From positions 4,002,001 through 4,066,000 of the forward strand of contig CM056573.1 in the NCBI GenBank assembly GCA_029721435.1: a stretch of 64,000 bases of DNA. Reading direction: 5' to 3'. Of this stretch, positions 47,784-57,995 are shown piece after piece. A model generated the notes under the pieces. The model did not search any database and had not been told where the DNA came from. It saw only the letters and a list, made by a program, of their open reading frames with translations. The translations under genes were made by a program, and so were the position numbers. Origin of the DNA: Gymnothorax reevesii. Lineage: Eukaryota > Chordata > Actinopteri > Anguilliformes > Muraenidae. Within the stretch, counting starts at the first letter, position 1. Every line of letters begins with the position of its first letter.

Positions 47784-48297
47784 CCAGGGGTGGCCAACCC
47801 TGGTCCTGGAGAGCCCCAGTGTCTGATGCATTTTAGTGTTACTCAGCACTTGATTGGTGAATTAAAGCAGTTGATTACACACTTCACTTATCTCACCTGG
47901 TGTCTCAGGTTTAAATTAGGTGGAGAAAACCAAACTCAGCACACCCTCTGGCTGTACAGGATCAGCGTTATCCACCCCTGCTGTATAAACTTTTATCTGT
48001 ACTCTGTGCTTCACTTTGTCTGCAATACAACTACGCTAAATATCCAACCACATTGACAAATCTTGGTTAACATGTAGATTACGGTCACAACCTGCAAGTC
48101 TGCCTAATTGGCTCTAGGAGTCTTGTGGGTTGTTCCTGCTTAGTGCTTGATTGGCTAATTATTACCAATTAAACTTAGGACACAAGGTGAGATCAGTTAA
48201 TTGAGTAATCAACTAAATTAATCCATCAACTGAGTGCTGAGTAACACCAAAAATCAGCAGACACTGCAGCTCTCCAGGACCAGAGTTGGCCACCCCA
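47784..48297. mobile_element. non-autonomous DNA transposon (MITE) with GGTGGCCAACCC-type ends
   Basis: The left end CCAGGGGTGGCCAACCCTGG is mirrored by the complement of CTCTCCAGGACCAGAGTTGG at 48270-48297. Internal repeats of TTACTCAGCACTTGATTGG and its relatives occur near both ends in opposite orientation. An internal end-like sequence near 47975 suggests two overlapping or nested copies. It resembles a common fish hAT-type MITE by recognition. It ends 168 bases from epha7 exon 3. Confidence 0.7.
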
Positions 48298-48464
48298 CGA
48301 CCAGCAGCACACAGCATTGCTCCAGAGGGACACCAAAGCTACAAGCTTTCAGCTGTGATCCAAGATGCCTCCAATTATTCCACACAGCTGCTACAGGTGA
48401 ACAGGATTGATAAACATATGCTTAACGCCGTCTCAGGAGTAAAACTCAGCAGGGAGGCACTTAC

Positions 48465-49134
48465 GCTCGCACGAGTCCCCTTTCTGGTGAAATCCAGCTT
48501 TGCAGACGCATTTTCCAATGGGCACAAGCCACTCCCCCTCAGTGCTGCAGTGCATCTTGGGAGACGTTTTCGCCTCTCCTTCTGCCCCACTGACACAGGT
48601 CCCCTCCACCTCCACCAGAGAAGAGAAATCTGATCCAGTGACAGTGTCTGGAAAAATGGCCAAGTTTTCGATGATGGCCCAGCACTTTTTGTAATAAACT
48701 CGGACGGACACCAGGGCGATGCAGGCTCCTACATCCTGAAAAGCCAGGTAAAATCCTCGGCGAGACAGCGGGCCAATCACACGCAGCTCTGTGTTCAGCT
48801 TCATCTTCCTTTCGCCCAGATCTCCCTGCGTGAAGCTCTCATCGGCAGCGATGGTGTCGATCTTCACGTATTGGGTCTCCCCTATTTCCCGGCCCACCTC
48901 AGACTCCGTCTCACGGTAATAGAGGTTAAAGGTCTCCTTGCATGCCCCTATAACACCTGGTAAGCTGTTACAATCCCTTAAGGTGAACTTTAATTCCACA
49001 AATATCCTCTGAGCCGCCCGCTTTGCGATCCAGCTTGTCCTCAGCCAGTTGTTCTGATTGGGCTCCATGACTTGGCAGACCTGGTAGGTCCTGATGGGAG
49101 TGAAGTTTTCATCCAGCCCACTAATCTCCTCCCA
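48465..49134 (-). CDS. epha7: epha7 exon 3 (ephrin ligand-binding domain)
   Basis: A 670-bp exon. The acceptor is TGTGTTTCAG just above 49134 and the donor GTAAGT starts at 48464. It encodes residues 54-276 of the precursor, beginning [20 protein letters not shown]. It includes the conserved jelly-roll signatures [42 protein letters not shown] and [22 protein letters not shown], and the [20 protein letters not shown] start of the cysteine-rich linker. This is the domain that binds ephrin ligands outside the cell. The frame is open throughout and no key cysteine seems lost. Word choices at variable positions ([24 protein letters not shown]) point to EphA7 rather than EphA3 or EphA5. The overlapping plus-strand frames are shadows. 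Confidence 0.95.
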
Positions 49135-50302
49135 CTGAAACACAGGAATGTCAGTTTGTCACTCATCAGGTCACTCAGCACCTTTCTGTTCATTAGAAAT
49201 GCTAAGAAAAGACGATGCAAAGACATTTGCGTCAAAATGGTGATCTAAGTGGATGGTCCCTGACATCTTCAATCCCTTTACCCCTCCTGTCAGAGATGCT
49301 GATGACTTTGCCTTATTAACCTCCTGTCTGCCTCCATTCTGAAAGAGGTATGACACACGTCTTCTCCACCACATCAGGTCATCAACAAAACTTTGAAAGG
49401 ATGGCAGCGCAAGTGCACGTTCATCTCTTCACTGTAACGGATCTGGAATCTCACTGTGAGACGCACTGTCCTGTGCACGCTGACAGCAAAATCAGCTAAT
49501 AGATAAATCAATTTAATAATTGATTAAATTATCGGTGCATTAAATCATTGGTGCATTAAATTTAATATTTAAAATGCTTTCACATTTTCTAGATGAAAAA
49601 TTTTAAAGGACTCCTGTAAAATGCTAATTTGTTTTTAATAAATAAATATTAAGCTTTTAATTTTTGAATGGATGGATGGATGGATGATCTTGTAGAAGGA
49701 AAAATATGCATTTCGTTTTTGTCAATAATCTGTCATTTCATGTGTCCTTCGAATGCGGTATAGACAATGAGGAATCACTGAAATGTCAGCATAAAAATCA
49801 ATTTAAATATGTTGACTGACACGTCATCACATGCAGCTGTCATCTGTCTGAAGTGTCTAAATAAAGCTCCTGTCTCAGACAGAAATGAGGCGACTGCTGC
49901 CTCTTTGTCAATAAAGGCTGACAATCCTTGGCCACTTTATTAGGCACACCTTTGTAATACCCAACAGATCCACCCTTTGACCTCATGGCATGGATTAAAC
50001 ACTGGAGCCTCCCTGAGTGATTCTAGTCGATGTTAGCAAGTCATATGACAGCATCAGGCAGCTGTGGCAGTTTTGACAGCTGCGCATTCGTGCGGCTAAT
50101 CTCCCGATTCACCACATCCCAGGAGTGCTCAGCTGGATTGAGATTTTGCGGCAACAGAGGCCATTAGAGTTCTCTGGACTCACTGCCATGTTTCTGGAAC
50201 CAGCTTGAGATGATATGGGCACAGAAACATGGTGTGTTTTCCTGCGGGAAGTAATTGTAAGAGGATGCGCAGGCAGAGATCATAGAGATGCACATGGTCA
50301 GC

Positions 50303-51343
50303 TGTTGTGTTCCAGGGTTCTGGCCTTTGGCCAGAACAGTATTTATGGTTTTAACAGTTTCATGTTCCAAGTTTCATAATTCATAGTTCATAGTTCCATA
50401 GTTCATGTTCATAGTATTTAATTATCCATGTTCCATGTCCATGTTTTTACTTTTCCATGTTTTTGTTTTCGCCAGGTCTGCCATGCCACTCCACCGCTTG
50501 TCTGCGTTCCGCCCCGTGCCTTCGTTGTTGCACATTTCTGAGCTCTGGTTGGCTTTGGTATTTCCCCTTCCTTCTGTGCTGTGCTGGATTCGGGCCTTTC
50601 TAAACTTAATTGGCAATTAACTGTTTTTAAGTTACTAACATTTACTAACACTCACTGGGTGGTGTAATTCTTAGATAGGCACATTACTAATACTACTAAT
50701 TTAGACAGGGAGTTTATTGTCATGATTCCTGCTTTGCTATTTCAAGATCTTGCTGTGCTTTTCTGTTCTGAACATTCATGCTTGCTTCCAAACTGCATAC
50801 TTAATTGGTACTTAAGCTGAGCACGCTCATTCTCTTAATGAGCAGGTCATGTCATCCAATCTCTGTCCATGTCTTGATCTTGCCATGCCTCTTGTTTCTG
50901 CTTCTCCAGGTGTTGCCCCTCATGTGTCCTTGATTTCCAAGCCTTTATCTGGATGCGGTGGAAGTTGGCTGGCAGACAGTGTCTCGCGTCTCGCATGTGC
51001 AAGTTTTGTTTCTCGCGTCTCATTGCATGTGCAAGTGTAGCCAAGTTCTTGTCAGGATTCCCCAGCATTTCTAGTTTCAAGTCTTGTCCCAGCTTCTTGT
51101 TTTTCGAATATATACATAGTCTGGTTATTTATTTTTCTTGTGCTTCTTGCCTGGAGTTTCCAGTGCCTTTTGTTTTTTGCCTTTTGCATTTATTGTTTTA
51201 TAGCTCTGTGTAGCTTACTTTAGTTTGTTTTTTGCAACCCTTTGGGCCAAGTTTTTTGTTGGCCCTCGTGCCTGTTTATTTTTGTTTGTAATAAATCCTC
51301 ATTCCCATCTCCCCGCATCTGGTGTCTTACTGATCCCATATCA
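50303..51343 (+). repeat. 5' LTR of the chromovirus
   Basis: TG...CA ends, 1041 bp, in register with the 3' copy at an offset of 5636. A TTTATC element at about 50943 lies some 30 bases upstream of the proposed transcript start at 50974. An AATAAA at 51290-51295 is a likely polyadenylation signal. Confidence 0.93.
50974..50984 (+). promoter_or_regulatory. proposed transcript 5' end used as self-primer
   Basis: The 11 bases AGACAGTGTCT in the LTR are the exact reverse complement of the 11 bases right after the LTR (51346-51356). In the Tf1/sushi group the first 11 bases of the RNA fold back onto the primer-binding site. The position relative to a TTTATC box fits a start site. Confidence 0.55.
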
Positions 51344-51345
51344 GT

Positions 51346-51356
51346 AGACACTGTCT
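51346..51356 (+). promoter_or_regulatory. primer-binding site (self-priming type)
   Basis: AGACACTGTCT begins two bases after the CA end of the LTR, where a minus-strand primer must anneal. It lacks the TGG start expected for a tRNA 3' end. It pairs perfectly with 50974-50984. Confidence 0.6.
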
Positions 51357-51372
51357 CCCAGACACCAGCGGG

Positions 51373-54300
51373 ATGGAGTGCAAGATTGCCCAGCGAGAGG
51401 CTGAGCTGCTGAATCAACGGCAGCAGATCCAGAAGCTGACAGCTGCGCTGGCCACATTGAAAGCCAGCCTTCCCCGGGCAAGTCCCAGCCAGGGTCCCAT
51501 CATGCCAGCTGTCCAGCCCCTTGCTCCTGCGGCACACCAGCCAGCCGTCCACCCTGGTCCTGAGCCCTGCCTTCCGCCGCCCGAAAGGTACGGTGGAGAA
51601 CCAGGGTTCTGCAGGGCTTTTCTCACCTCCTGTGAGATGTGTTTCGCTCTGCAGCCCTCCACCTTCGCCTCAGAGCCGGCCCGAGTCGCCTTCGTCCTCT
51701 CCCAGCTGACGGGGCGGGCTCGCTTGTGGGGAACTGCCGCATGGCAGGCTCGGCAGCCCTGCACTACCACCTACCAGGCCTTGGCGGAGGAGCTACTGCG
51801 TGTCTTTGACCGCTCCAAACAGGGGAGAGCCGCAGGACGGGAGCTGCTGAGGATGAGGCAGGGGAGGAGATCGGTGGCGGACTACGCCATCGATTTTCAG
51901 ACGGTGGCAGCCACGTCGGGCTGGAGCAAGGAGGCGCTGTGTGACGTGTTCCTCCAGGGGCTGTCCGAACCAGTCAAAGATCGACTGCTATTCTGTGAGA
52001 TCCCTGAGTCTCCAGAGGCCCTCATAGATCTGGCCCTTCGCATCGACAGCCGCCTGGAGGAGAGGGCGCTCACCCTAGACCATGTCCGAAGGCCCACTCC
52101 CTCTGGTCAGAGCCAGCCCTCGAGGCCTGGTTGCACTTCACACCTGGACCGGCCAAGGGGGAACGCCGCCACTACCTCACCCAGGAGGCCATCTTCCAGG
52201 GAGGTCGGACGATCCCGGCTCACCCAGGAGGAGCGCCAGCGGAGAAAGAGGTCGGGAGCATGCTTCTACTGCGGCCAGCAGAGTCATGCGTTGCAAGGCT
52301 GTCCATCAAGACAACGCCCACTAGCGTCTGGAGGAGTACTAGTGGGCGCTTCAGCCGAGGAAACCTCCTCCTACCGCCGGACCTGCATCCCGGTGACCCT
52401 GACCTGGGAGGGCTGCTCCCGCAAAACCACCGCCCTCATTGACTCAGGAGCTGAGGAGAGCTTCATTGACGCCAGAGCTGCCGCCGAGTGGGGGGTTCCC
52501 CTCTCCCAACTTCCCAGCCCATTGTCCATCTCAGGGCTGGGTGGGCAACCCCTTGCTAAGGTGTGCTACCGGACCATTCCCGTCCAGCTGCTGGCGTCAG
52601 GCAATCACCACGAACAGGTCCGGCTGTTCGTGACCGAGACACCCCGCTCTCCCATCGTCCTGGGTCACCCGTGGTTGGCGTTACATGGGCCGGTGATCAA
52701 CTGGGCCCGCCATGAGGTGCGGGAGTGGAGTCCCTCCTGTTCGGCCAGCTGCCTCCTCGACTCCCGACCCTCCTGTTCGGCGGGTGAACCAGCTTCCGAG
52801 GGGAAGCCAGACGTCTCCAGAGTGCCCCCTGAATACCATGACCTGGCGGCTGTCTTTAGCAAGTCCCGTGCGGTGTCTCTGCCCCCGCACCGCCCATATG
52901 ACTGTGCTATTGACCTCCAGCCTGGTACAGCGCCCCCTAGGGGGCGTGTCTTCGCCTTGTCTGAGCCAGAGAGGGGGGCCATGGACAAGTACATCCGGGA
53001 GTCCCTGGCAGCAGGCATCATCCGTCCATCCTCCTCGCCTGCGGGGGCAGGCTTCTTCTTTGTCAAAAAGAAGGATGGTTCCCTGCGCCCCTGCATCGAT
53101 TACCGAGGCCTGAATAAGATCACAGTCAGGAACCGCTACCCACTCCCACTGATGACCTCGGCATTCGACCTCATTCAAGGGGCGGCCATCTTCACCAAGC
53201 TGGACCTGCGGAATGCTTACCACCTCCTGCGCATCAGGGAAGGCGACGAATGGAAGACCGCTTTTAACACCCCCAGCGGCCACTGGGAGTACCTGGTGGT
53301 TCCATTCGGCCTGACCAACGCACCCGCAGTGTTCCAGAACTTGGTGAACGATGTGCTTGGAGACATGATCGGGAGGTTCGTCTACGTTTACCTTGACGAC
53401 ATCCTGATCTTCTCCCGGGACAGGACGGAGCACACGAACCATGTTCGCCAGGTGCTCCGCCGCCTCCTCGAAAACCGCCTCTTTGTCAAGGCCGAGAAAT
53501 GCGAGTTCAGCACCACCACTACCTCCTTCCTGGGGCACGTCATCTCCCCAAACCACCTGGGAATGGACGAGGAGAAGGTCAAGGCTGTGGTGGACTGGCC
53601 CGCACCCAAGGACCGCAAGGCCCTACAGAGCTTCCTGGGCTTCGCCAATTTCTATCGGCGTTTCGTCAGGAATTATAGTACCGTGGCAGCTCCCCTAACG
53701 GCCCTTACCTCCATCAAGGTGCCGTTCCGTTGGACTCCGCAAGCTGAGGTGACCTTCTGTGAGCTGAAGAGGCGCTTCACCACCGCGCCCATCCTCACCA
53801 CCCCCGACCCCGCCAAGCAGTTCATTGTGGAGGTGGATGCCTCCAATGTCGGGGTTGGTGCGGTCCTATCGCAAAGATCCAGCAATGATCAGAAGGTACA
53901 CCCATGCGCGTTCTTCTCCCACCGGCTGACGCCTGCGGAGTCCAACTATGACGTCGGGAACCGGGAGCTGCTGGCGGTGAAGCTGGCCCTGGAGGAGTGG
54001 AGGCACTGGCTTGAGGGGGCAAGGATTCCGTTCTTAGTCTGGACGGACCATAAAAACCTGGAGTACCTCCGCTCTGCCAAGAGGCTGACGCCCAGACAAG
54101 CCAGATGGGCCCTCTTCTTCGACCGGTTTAACTTCTCCCTGGCCTACAGACCAGGGTCCAAGAATACTAAGGCTGACGCGCTCTCCAGGCGTTTCGACGC
54201 TTCCTCAGCCAAGGGAGAGCCCAGCTCCATTCTGCCCAGAACCTGCTTCGTCAACAACGTGTGTCTCCGGATTGAGGAGCTGGTCCGCAACGCCCAGAAC

Positions 54301-55629
54301 GGCGCAGCTACGCCCAGTGCCTGCCCTGCCAACTGCCTGTACGTCCCTGCAGCTGCCCGATCTGACGTTCTCCAGTGGGGCCACTCCTCCAACCTGTCGT
54401 GCCATCCTGGGGTCGGCCGGACCCTGCGGTTCATCCAGCGCCGTTTCTGGTGGCCCAAGATGGCAGCAGAGATCCGGGGGTTCGTTTCTGCCTGCTCAGT
54501 CTGTTCCCGCGCCAAGTCCTCCCACGCACCTCCCTCTGGTCTGCTCCAACCACTGCCCATTCCTCACCGTCCCTGGTCCCACATAGCTCTGGACTTCGTC
54601 ACTGGCCTGCCCGTCTCCCATGGAAACACCACTGTCCTCACCATAGTTGACCGGTTCTCCAAATCTGCCCACTTCGTGCCCCTTCCCAAGCTCCCCTCTG
54701 CTAAAACCACAGCTGATCTACTTATCCAGCATGTTGTCCGTCCCCATGGCATTCCTGTGGATATAGTATCAGATCGTGGTCCCCAATTCACCTCCCAGTT
54801 CTGGAAAGCATTCTGCACATCCCTTGGCACCTCCTTCAGCCTCAGCTCCGGATACCACCCACAGACCAATGGACAGACTGAGCGGGCCAACCAAACCCTG
54901 GAGACGGTCCTCCGATGCGTGTGCTCGACCAACCCAAGATCCTGGTCTACCATGCTACCCTGGGTCGAGTACGCCGTAAACTCCCACGCCGCCTCTGCCT
55001 CCGGCCTCTCCCCCTTCGAGTGCTGTATGGGCTACCAGCCTCCACTGTTCCCCAGCCAGGAGGAGGAAGTCGGGGTGCCTTCAGCCGGGGCATTCATCCG
55101 GCGGTGTCGCCGTGTGTGGCTGTCTGCTCGCCGCGCCTTGGTTCGGGCAGGTAAGACGATGAAGACCACGGCAGACAAGCGTCGGCGCCCAGCCCCTCAC
55201 TATCGGGTCGGCCAGAAGGTCTGGTTGGCGGCACAGGACATCCCACTCCGGGTGGAAAGCCGCAAGCTGGCTCCTCGGTTCCTGGGTCCTTTCCCCATCC
55301 AGAGGATCATCAGCCCCACTGCTGTCCGGCTCAAGCTCCCATCCACCATGCGACGGCTCCACCCTGTGTTCCACGTCTCACGCCTGAGGCCTGTTGCCAC
55401 CTCCCCCCTCATGCCCCCACCTGAGCCTCCGCCTCCTCCTCGGCTCATCGACGGAGGGGAGGCCTACACAGTCAAAGCTCTACTGGATTGCCGTCGGAGG
55501 GGCCGGGGCCTCCAGTACCTCGTGGATTGGGAGGGGTACGGCCCAGAAGAGCGTTCCTGGGTCCCGGCCAGGCACATCCTAGACAAGTCTCTCATCCGTG
55601 ACTACCATCAGTCACACCCCAAGCCATAG
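51373..55629 (+). CDS. chromovirus gag-pol polyprotein, 1418 aa, intact
   Basis: One open frame starts only 29 bases after the 5' LTR. Domains in order: gag with an N-terminal coiled-coil-like stretch and a retrotransposon gag core (about 75-235); a CX2CX4HX4C knuckle ([14 protein letters not shown], about 297-310); an aspartic protease with DSGAEESF near 357; reverse transcriptase with YLDD at 673-676; RNase H from about 815; integrase with an HHCC finger (about 1003-1045). The integrase core has Asp near 1073, Asp near 1133 and Glu near 1169, the last pair 35 apart. A GPY/F-like module ([11 protein letters not shown]) and a chromodomain ([16 protein letters not shown], about 1365-1413) follow. 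The chromodomain likely directs integration to marked chromatin. Gag and pol share one frame here, without the shift known from some relatives. Minus-strand and other overlapping frames are shadows. Confidence 0.95.
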   Translation: MECKIAQREAELLNQRQQIQKLTAALATLKASLPRASPSQGPIMPAVQPLAPAAHQPAVHPGPEPCLPPPERYGGEPGFCRAFLTSCEMCFALQPSTFASEPARVAFVLSQLTGRARLWGTAAWQARQPCTTTYQALAEELLRVFDRSKQGRAAGRELLRMRQGRRSVADYAIDFQTVAATSGWSKEALCDVFLQGLSEPVKDRLLFCEIPESPEALIDLALRIDSRLEERALTLDHVRRPTPSGQSQPSRPGCTSHLDRPRGNAATTSPRRPSSREVGRSRLTQEERQRRKRSGACFYCGQQSHALQGCPSRQRPLASGGVLVGASAEETSSYRRTCIPVTLTWEGCSRKTTALIDSGAEESFIDARAAAEWGVPLSQLPSPLSISGLGGQPLAKVCYRTIPVQLLASGNHHEQVRLFVTETPRSPIVLGHPWLALHGPVINWARHEVREWSPSCSASCLLDSRPSCSAGEPASEGKPDVSRVPPEYHDLAAVFSKSRAVSLPPHRPYDCAIDLQPGTAPPRGRVFALSEPERGAMDKYIRESLAAGIIRPSSSPAGAGFFFVKKKDGSLRPCIDYRGLNKITVRNRYPLPLMTSAFDLIQGAAIFTKLDLRNAYHLLRIREGDEWKTAFNTPSGHWEYLVVPFGLTNAPAVFQNLVNDVLGDMIGRFVYVYLDDILIFSRDRTEHTNHVRQVLRRLLENRLFVKAEKCEFSTTTTSFLGHVISPNHLGMDEEKVKAVVDWPAPKDRKALQSFLGFANFYRRFVRNYSTVAAPLTALTSIKVPFRWTPQAEVTFCELKRRFTTAPILTTPDPAKQFIVEVDASNVGVGAVLSQRSSNDQKVHPCAFFSHRLTPAESNYDVGNRELLAVKLALEEWRHWLEGARIPFLVWTDHKNLEYLRSAKRLTPRQARWALFFDRFNFSLAYRPGSKNTKADALSRRFDASSAKGEPSSILPRTCFVNNVCLRIEELVRNAQNGAATPSACPANCLYVPAAARSDVLQWGHSSNLSCHPGVGRTLRFIQRRFWWPKMAAEIRGFVSACSVCSRAKSSHAPPSGLLQPLPIPHRPWSHIALDFVTGLPVSHGNTTVLTIVDRFSKSAHFVPLPKLPSAKTTADLLIQHVVRPHGIPVDIVSDRGPQFTSQFWKAFCTSLGTSFSLSSGYHPQTNGQTERANQTLETVLRCVCSTNPRSWSTMLPWVEYAVNSHAASASGLSPFECCMGYQPPLFPSQEEEVGVPSAGAFIRRCRRVWLSARRALVRAGKTMKTTADKRRRPAPHYRVGQKVWLAAQDIPLRVESRKLAPRFLGPFPIQRIISPTAVRLKLPSTMRRLHPVFHVSRLRPVATSPLMPPPEPPPPPRLIDGGEAYTVKALLDCRRRGRGLQYLVDWEGYGPEERSWVPARHILDKSLIRDYHQSHPKP

Positions 55630-55938
55630 CCAAGCCAAGCCATATTCACAGCCCCAAGTTCAAGCCATAGCCATAGTTCATAGCCATAGCCCCAAGCCAT
55701 AGCCATAGCCTAAGCCTTAGCCCCAGCTTGCTGGAGACCCCAAGTAATCTTGTTTATGTTTAGTGTTTCTTGTTGTACTGTTTCTTGGTTAGGTGTTTTG
55801 TGTTAGGGTTTTTGTCCATAGTATTTACTTGGTTATTAGTCTTGTAGGATTTGTATTTAGTTTTGTGCGGCTTCATGTATTTTAGTTATTGGTGTTTTTT
55901 TGTCCGCGTCAGGTGCCGCTTTTGTAAGGGGGGGGTAC
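55630..55938 (+). other. chromovirus 3' untranslated spacer and polypurine tract
   Basis: A run of AGCCAT/CATAGCC short repeats follows the stop (55630-55720), then T-rich sequence. It ends with a tract of nine G residues (55928-55936) and TAC before the 3' LTR. The G-rich tract is the likely plus-strand primer. Confidence 0.75.
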
Positions 55939-56979
55939 TGTTGTGTTCCAGGGTTCTGGCCTTTGGCCAGAACAGTATTTATGGTTTTAACAGTTTCATG
56001 TTCCAAGTTTCATAGTTCATAGTTCATAGTTCCATAGTTCATGTTCATAGTATTTAATTATCCATGTTCCATGTCCATGTTTTTACTTTTCCATGTTTTT
56101 GTTTTCGCCAGGTCTGCCATGCCACTCCACCGCTTGTCTGCGTTCCGCCCCGTGCCTTCGTTGTTGCACATTTCTGAGCTCTGGTTGGCTTTGGTATTTC
56201 CCCTTCCTTCTGTGCTGTGCTGGATTCGGGCCTTTCTAAACTTAATTGGCAATTAACTGTTTTTAAGTTACTAACATTTACTAACACTCACTGGGTGGTG
56301 TAATTCTTAGATAGGCACATTACTAATACTACTAATTTAGACAGGGAGTTTATTGTCATGATTCCTGCTTTGCTATTTCAAGATCTTGCTGTGCTTTTCT
56401 GTTCTGAACATTCATGCTTGCTTCCAAACTGCATACTTAATTGGTACTTAAGCTGAGCACGCTCATTCTCTTAATGAGCAGGTCATGTCATCCAATCTCT
56501 GTCCATGTCTTGATCTTGCCATGCCTCTTGTTTCTGCTTCTCCAGGTGTTGCCCCTCATGTGTCCTTGATTTCCAAGCCTTTATCTGGATGCGGTGGAAG
56601 TTGGCTGGCAGACAGTGTCTCGCGTCTCGCATGTGCAAGTTTTGTTTCTCGCGTCTCATTGCATGTGCAAGTGTAGCCAAGTTCTTGTCAGGATTCCCCA
56701 GCATTTCTAGTTTCAAGTCTTGTCCCAGCTTCTTGTTTTTCGAATATATACATAGTCTGGTTATTTATTTTTCTTGTGCTTCTTGCCTGGAGTTTCCAGT
56801 GCCTTTTGTTTTTTGCCTTTTGCATTTATTGTTTTATAGCTCTGTGTAGCTTACTTTAGTTTGTTTTTTGCAACCCTTTGGGCCAAGTTTTTTGTTGGCC
56901 CTCGTGCCTGTTTATTTTTGTTTGTAATAAATCCTCATTCCCATCTCCCCGCATCTGGTGTCTTACTGATCCCATATCA
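55939..56979 (+). repeat. 3' LTR of the chromovirus
   Basis: It is identical in length to the 5' LTR and differs at one base that I could find. It is preceded by AC and followed by GTCAGC. Confidence 0.93.
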
Positions 56980-57930
56980 GTCAGCAGTGATATTACGGGG
57001 GCCCGGCTGTGGCATTAAAATGATGCAAACTTAGTATTAAGGGGCCTACGGTCAAGAAAATACCCCCCCCCCCTCAGTTACACCACCAGCACAGGTCTGA
57101 CCCCACCACACCTGGCACTGCAGATTCATGTAATTAACATTAAATTCCGGTCAGAGCACATCGCAGCAGTAATCGAGACTCATCAGTCCAGACGACATCA
57201 TTCTGATATTCTGCTGACCAGTTCTAGAGAGCCTTCAAACACTAGAGCCTGTTTCCTGTCCTGGCCCTGAGAAGCAGGACCTGGTGCTTGAGAGATGGTG
57301 CGCCATTACTGCGTACCATTACTGTATCACATGATCCGAGTCACTCAGCCACGGTCACCTTCCTGTAAGCTCAACACAGTCCAGCCACTCTCCTCTCAAC
57401 GCTCTCATTAACGAGGCGCCTTCAGCTGCAGATCCACCATCAACTGGATGATTTTTGCTGTTCTCTCCAGTCTTGCTAAACTCTGGAGACAATTGTGCAT
57501 GAAAGAGAAGATCAGCAGTTCCCCAATTCCCGGACCACCACTGTTCACCACCAACAATCATTCAGCCGTCAGAGTTTGGTCTTAACAACTGAAGCCCTCG
57601 TCCATGTCCGCGTGATGTTATGTACTGAGTCTCTCCAAGACTCACCTGAGTCCTGAACACCTGTAGAGGCCACGATGTGTATATTTAGAAGAGAAAGATG
57701 ATATATAGGAAAGGCAGCCTCGTTTTGGCAAGTCATAGATCAGATATACACAATTAGCCCTTATGGTCAGCAATACTGCTGATTTTCAATTTTGCCTGAT
57801 AGTCAATAGTTTGAGAATATCACCAGAGAACACTTACCTGCTGCTTTAGGTTTAAATCTGTCCCTGATTGGGAGGGGTGTAGGAGAGACCAGAGGTGAAC
57901 GTCCCACACCGCTGATGTAAGAGAACTTAC

Positions 57931-57995
57931 CCCATTCGAGGGAGATGAAATCCACTCCTGGTCAGTTTGTTGGACTTTAGAATCCAAAAGGATAA
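57931..57995 (-). CDS. epha7: epha7 exon 2
   Basis: A 65-bp exon. The acceptor is TTTTCACTGACAG ending at 57996. The donor GTAAGT starts at 57930. The first valine codon is completed by the last base of exon 1. It encodes VILLDSKVQQTDQEWISSPSNG (residues 32-53), the segment linking the signal peptide to the ligand-binding domain. The ILLDSK and EWIS motifs are standard for EphA receptors. The 65-bp size and phase 1/0 fit the family. Confidence 0.93.

Larger units (their letters stand above)
19022..48464 (-). other. epha7: epha7 intron 3 (about 29.4 kb), repeat-rich
   Basis: This is bounded by GTAAGT at 48464 and TTTTACAG at 19022. I recognised no exon inside. Stretches 19022-21960, 29710-31735, 32280-39740 and 46760-47780 contain mainly unique-looking AT-rich sequence with microsatellites: CA at about 20745, CA at 32955-32985, a poly-C/poly-A run at 38241-38267, CA at 38933-38968 and poly-A at 39097-39117. 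A GC-rich patch near 20260-20515, with a doubled AAGGTCA motif, looks like an unidentified dispersed repeat. The remaining parts are the mobile elements listed separately. Confidence 0.85.
50303..56979 (+). mobile_element. intact young Ty3/gypsy chromovirus (sushi-like) with two LTRs
   Basis: A full-length 6677-bp element: 1041-bp LTRs, a primer-binding site, one uninterrupted 1418-codon gag-pol frame with a C-terminal chromodomain, a G-rich polypurine tract and the 3' LTR. The same six bases, GTCAGC, flank it (50297-50302 and 56980-56985). The LTRs differ at only one position that I could find (50379 versus its partner), so the insertion is very recent. It has much higher GC than the surrounding intron. 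It lies antisense in epha7 intron 2. All protein motifs look complete, so it may still be active. Confidence 0.95.
49929..57676. mobile_element. old DNA-transposon relic interrupted by the chromovirus (49929-50302 and 56986-57676)
   Basis: The left part begins GGCCACTTTATTAGGCACACC, a terminus of a common fish DNA transposon. The right part reads like the rest of the same family: a GTCCAGACGACATC block at about 57187, a CCAGCCACTCTCCTCTCAAC block at 57391, GATCAGCAGTTCCCCAATTC at 57510, and an ending similar to CACCTG...GGCCAC near 57660. The two parts would be contiguous without the 6.7-kb insertion. It is highly diverged and non-coding now. Confidence 0.55.
49135..57930 (-). other. epha7: epha7 intron 2 (about 8.8 kb)
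   Basis: This is bounded by GTAAGT at 57930 and CAG at 49135. Without the young retrotransposon and the older element it hit, the intron would be near 2 kb. The stretch 49135-49928 is unique-looking, apart from a short GGAT microsatellite at 49669-49684. Confidence 0.9.

Noticed and set aside
48286..48694. Plus-strand frames over epha7 exon 3
   Set aside because: They lie opposite a well-supported exon and lack domains.
50405..51213. Short frames repeated identically at 56041-56849
   Set aside because: They are within the two LTRs; their identity reflects LTR identity, not gene duplication.
52665..53556. Minus-strand frames of 143 and 291 codons inside the chromovirus
   Set aside because: They lie opposite protease and reverse transcriptase coding sequence and show no domain; shadows of the gag-pol frame.
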